Shown: in pieces, positions 60,219-64,000 of the stretch
How the letters are laid out: every line of letters begins with the position of its first letter
How positions within the stretch are numbered: the stretch's first letter is position 1
NCBI GenBank assembly: GCA_016758965.1
Contig: JAEPRB010000081.1
Coordinates: forward strand, 62,001-126,000
Length of the DNA stretch: 64,000 bases
Direction of reading: 5' to 3'
Source of the DNA: Circinella minor
Taxonomy: Eukaryota; Mucoromycota; Mucoromycetes; Mucorales; Lichtheimiaceae
Translations under genes and position numbers: made by a program
The notes under the pieces: generated by a model
Seen by the model: only the letters and a program-made list of their open reading frames with translations
What the model was told of the DNA's origin: nothing
The model's database searches: none

Positions 60219-63200
60219 AGACACATATACCAATGAAAAAAAATCACGGGCTTTTTTGGGTTATTATAATTTGTTTTGGCTTGGTGTTTTATTCGTTTTT
60301 TTTTTTTTTTTTTTGTGCATGTTCCTTTTTTATTACTTTTCTTTTTTTAACTCGTACACAAGGAGAAAGGCTGGATCTTTCGAATGTGATATCATCATTT
60401 TTACTATTAGAGCAGTATAGTACCCACATGATTTTTTACAGATGAAACCTAGGCATTTTTCAATTATTTTTTTTCCTTGTATTACATCGTTGTACAGCAA
60501 CAGTAATAATCATAGTTAGCTATATTATTGTATTCTTCGAATTTTTCTTTGCCTTCTCTCCTTTCCCTCCCTCCCCCAAATTTTGTTGTTGTTTTCTCTC
60601 TAATACTTTTTATTGTCATTTTTCATTTTGTCACTAATAATAATATACACGCAATCACATATACGTAAGATAACTATATTTATAAAAAAAAGAAGAGTTT
60701 TATGTCTGCTTTATTGTTGTTCTGTCATACACCGACAATCCAGAAAAAAGTGACGCATGCGGCGTAGAAAACAAAAAACAAATGAGAAAGCATCTTTAAA
60801 GTTCTTTTCGGTTCTTCCCGCATTTTTGGCTCTAAATAATGTACTAATATAAAAACATTTTGCGCTTGTGTTGTATCGGGTGTTTTTTGTTGGGTCACGA
60901 ATTATATATTTTTCTTGAAAGATATAAACTAATACTCAAATGGTAACAATCTTCAGGTACGTTTAAAATGTTATATAATACGCAATTTTTGGATTTAGTA
61001 TATGCAGTTGTGATATTTTTGCAAGAATTGAAGTGTGCATAGTGATATACTAATAACATTACACCTAATCATATGACTCGAACGAAACGAGCGAAGTATA
61101 TATATTTGGAACCATGATATAACATACCCACATATATATACATATATATGTTGTTTTTCACACACATTATGCAAGTGACTATGATGAGTAAAAGGAATAA
61201 AAAAGAACATGATTATATTAGGCCCTGGCAAAATGACCATCTTGTCGTTTTGAAACATTGTATTTTTCCTAGATGCCGGTCTGTCCGGAGTAACGGAAAA
61301 AAAGAGAACAAAAAATATATATAAAACAAGTAGATCAGAAAAACGCAGTGACAAGAATTTGATAAATTGTTGTAGGCTAGCTCTTTCCATGAACGATCGT
61401 AATAACGCGATACACTACTACATGTTTTTAGTGGAAAAATTGTGTAACACCGACCTTACTTGTTTGAGAAGAAGGTTCGGCACCCTCTCCTGATCATTTC
61501 CTTTTTACAGAAAAATTAGTGGATCAGAAGTATGCTTTTATATGCAGATATAATATTATGGGTAATTGGGACTGGTCGTGTGATGTACGTAATGATAATT
61601 TATCAGTGTGAGTAGATGTGTACCCACATGTTCTCCTGTCATTTGCGTTGTTGATCTCGTTTTGCTGGTAATAAAAAATATAAAATTTATTAGTCTACTG
61701 CTAAATAATATACTCAGTACATATAGTATTTGAAAACTCCACAGATTACTTTTTTCTTTTTATTATTTGGTTTAATGTATGAGCTCTTACAGGTAATGAA
61801 AAAATATATTTATCCAATTATTTTCAAGAAAATAAAATTAAAATAATGATTTTTTGTTTTGTTATTGAGACAGCAGATCATACTATCACTACTACTACTG
61901 GTACTGTTGTGGCTTCAAATTATACTTTATAGTTGTTAAAAACGCCAAATCCTTCTTCCTGCTGATTTGTTTTTATTATTATTATTCGTTCACGGGGCCT
62001 CTTGCTTTCTCTTGAAATTATCAATGTTTTTTTTTTTCTTTCCTGTTCGTAAATGAACAGATCATGATGTTTTTATTGGGTGACCTGTACACATTTTATA
62101 TGACCACACTGCATTTTCATATGATATTACGTATAATAGTTTATGTTTGGGATAATAATCATCTTGATAAAGTGTTCCCTATTTTGACTTTAAGCTAACG
62201 GACCATTGAGATGGCAGAACTGTTATTTTAAGTAGTTGCCTAGGTAATATATGGCCAATTTCCACTCTTAAATATGCCAATTTTTAATTTCCAGTCTATC
62301 CTGATATTCTATTTTTGTAAACTAAATGAAGCAACAGTCAAGATGTCATGTGTAGTTTTATGGAAAATTTCCATATGTGTCTATACTAACGGAAACACTT
62401 TTTTGATTGGATCATAAAAATGGTTTAAAAGCGAGCTGTCATAACAACAATAATTACTATAATCCTAATGTACGTCTCGATACCAACAGCATCAAAATGC
62501 TGGAAAAAATGATTAATTTCAACTTTTATTTTATTACTATATCTACAAATGTGATTTCAGTTTTTATAGTCAAATTATATAGCGTCTGGCATATTTTTTT
62601 TTTATCTAATATGTATGTGAGAGTATCAGAATAAATACATGCCGTTTGAATTGTTACCAAGGATTAGTAGTAAAAATCCACATCAAGTTATCGTTATGTT
62701 AGTAACCATCGATTTTACTAGTTTACGGATGAAAACTTGTTGGTTTATTAACTTATTGAAATAGCGATCCAAAGGTTGAAACAACGATAATTGAAATAAT
62801 TATAGATTAATTTCTAAAGGATACCTACGTCAAGAAGACAACGATTTATTTTAAAATGCTTTGGGCGAAAAGTTTTGATTGTGAGTTTCATTGAAGTCAT
62901 ACACTCATGATGTTCCTGTAATAAAAACATGACTAAATGCCTTGCTAACGAGGATTTTGAGCCACAAAAAATAAATCAGATTTGAATCAAAGTATCTTAT
63001 TTATTAAGAGTACTTGAAGTGATTTTAAGAATAGCTGATCGATTCGATTCATTTGATCGATAGGAAAAATACTATTATATTTACCTTAGTTCAATCACGA
63101 AAATCTGGCGGGGTTTTATTAGGAAGTGAACTTATGATCGCCTAAAAATATCTACAGTTCTTTGCTCTTTTTCTAAATATATATTTTATGTGTTCTCATC

Positions 63201-63942
63201 ACTATTGATAGATTGAATGATAATAAGGAGCTATTTGTAATTTTTCGTAAGCTAATAGGATTAACAAAGTTTACAAAATTAATGTATACTAAAAAGTTCG
63301 TACATAGCTACTCTTAGAACCGTGTTATATACAGCAGTATAGACATGCGATTTTATAATTATAAAAATTACTTTTTCTAAAGCTTTTAAAGATAACAAAC
63401 ATATCAATATGTAAATAATGAAACTTTTCTTTCCCATCATTACAGTTATGGAAATTGAAAAAGCAAATTATAATAGCTTAAGTGCTGATAAGAAAGGTAG
63501 TAAACTTTGAAGAGAGAAGTAGTGGTAGTTAAAAAAACATATATACTTAAAGAGCACTAATGATACAATGCAACAGTGATATAAAAAAAACAGTTTCTTA
63601 AGTTATAAAATGCAGAAAAGAATGAACAATGATTATGTGTATTTATTTGCAAGTTTTTCCAGTATTGATTATAATAAAAATGATCACAAAGATGCATTGG
63701 ATCCCATAGAATAGTAGAAAAAAAACACTAAATATAATGAAAATTAATAAAGCATATATTGGATTGATGACAATGCGAGAATCAAGAAACAAAAAGTTGA
63801 GAAATTAACATATATAATTTTAAAAAGCTGAAAACGCTAGAGTAAAAAAAAAAGGAAGCATAGAACACACACAAGAGAAACAAAAAAAAAAAATAAAGAC
63901 ATAGTAATTATCAAGCAGAAACTCGGGTAAATTCGGTTTTGA
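60219..63942. other. Long gene-poor region
   Basis: About 3.7 kb between the sulfotransferase-like gene and the minus-strand gene at the right edge. It contains poly-T and AT-rich low-complexity DNA and short frames (60995-61390, 62407-62634) without motifs. Nothing else was recognised. Confidence 0.5.
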
Positions 63943-64000
63943 TTACCAAGTGCCACTGAGTTCACGTTCAAGTCGGTCACGCACAGGTCCGCGAGCTGGA
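63943..64000 (-). CDS. 3' end of an unidentified gene (partial)
   Basis: Read on the minus strand from the window edge, the frame PARGPVRDRLERELSGTW ends at TAA (63945-63943). The GC-richer bases and Arg/Glu-rich amphipathic composition contrast with the AT-rich DNA to the left and indicate real coding sequence. The rest of the gene lies beyond 64000, so the product cannot be named. Confidence 0.55.
   Translation of the reverse strand, partial: PARGPVRDRLERELSGTW

Noticed and set aside
1..64000. tRNA, rRNA or CRISPR loci
   Set aside because: I looked for B-box-like GGTTCGA sequences with matching arms and for regularly spaced direct repeats on both strands. The few B-box-like hits (for example in the foldback at 53925-54010) do not fold as tRNA.

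Overview
The window is nuclear DNA from a filamentous fungus, most probably an early-diverging one of the Mucoromycota (Mucorales-like). The basis is strongly AT-rich intergenic DNA, many short GT-AG introns, a Mediator MED23 subunit (absent from most ascomycete yeasts), two TPR/F-box/LRR proteins of the Pof3/Dia2 type, an acetylpolyamine-amidohydrolase-like enzyme and a 5'-truncated LINE. I saw no rRNA, tRNA or CRISPR. Exon-intron structures were built by hand from splice consensus and reading phase. Every multi-exon model closes in frame from ATG to stop, but none was tested against RNA.

Layout, left to right. 1-10 kb: mitochondrial succinyl-CoA ligase alpha subunit (-), a decayed inverted-repeat element, an NmrA-like oxidoreductase (+) and a first TPR/F-box/LRR protein (+). 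11-19 kb: a GABA/amino-acid permease with 12 exons (+), a relic resembling a SUMO-ligase PINIT domain (-) and a Kelch-repeat type I membrane protein (+). 19-28 kb: a six-unit 22-bp minisatellite, then the H3K36 methyltransferase SET2 (+) followed by the acetylpolyamine amidohydrolase (+). 28-37 kb: microsomal-type epoxide hydrolase (-), FYRN/FYRC chromatin protein (+) and RagA/Gtr1 GTPase (-). 39-48 kb: splicing factor SF3B4 (+), tail to tail with a 25-exon MED23 gene (-). 49-54 kb: a second TPR/F-box/LRR protein (+) and an intronless GNAT acetyltransferase (+). 54-56.5 kb: a transposon-rich patch with a foldback sequence, a truncated LINE flanked by a perfect 14-bp target-site duplication, and a 160-bp MITE-like element. 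59-64 kb: a P-loop sulfotransferase-like gene (+) and, at the right edge, the last codons of a minus-strand gene.

There is no operon-like or biosynthetic cluster. The genes are mostly housekeeping: TCA cycle, transcription (SET2, MED23, FYR protein), splicing, TORC1 nutrient sensing, transport and ubiquitin ligase adaptors. The most unusual points are a tandem exon duplication inside MED23 with frame-neutral exon boundaries, several very short coding exons (9, 15, 17 and 20 nt), a bacterial-style APAH gene next to SET2, an epoxide hydrolase with Asn in place of the HGxP histidine, and the clean LINE insertion.
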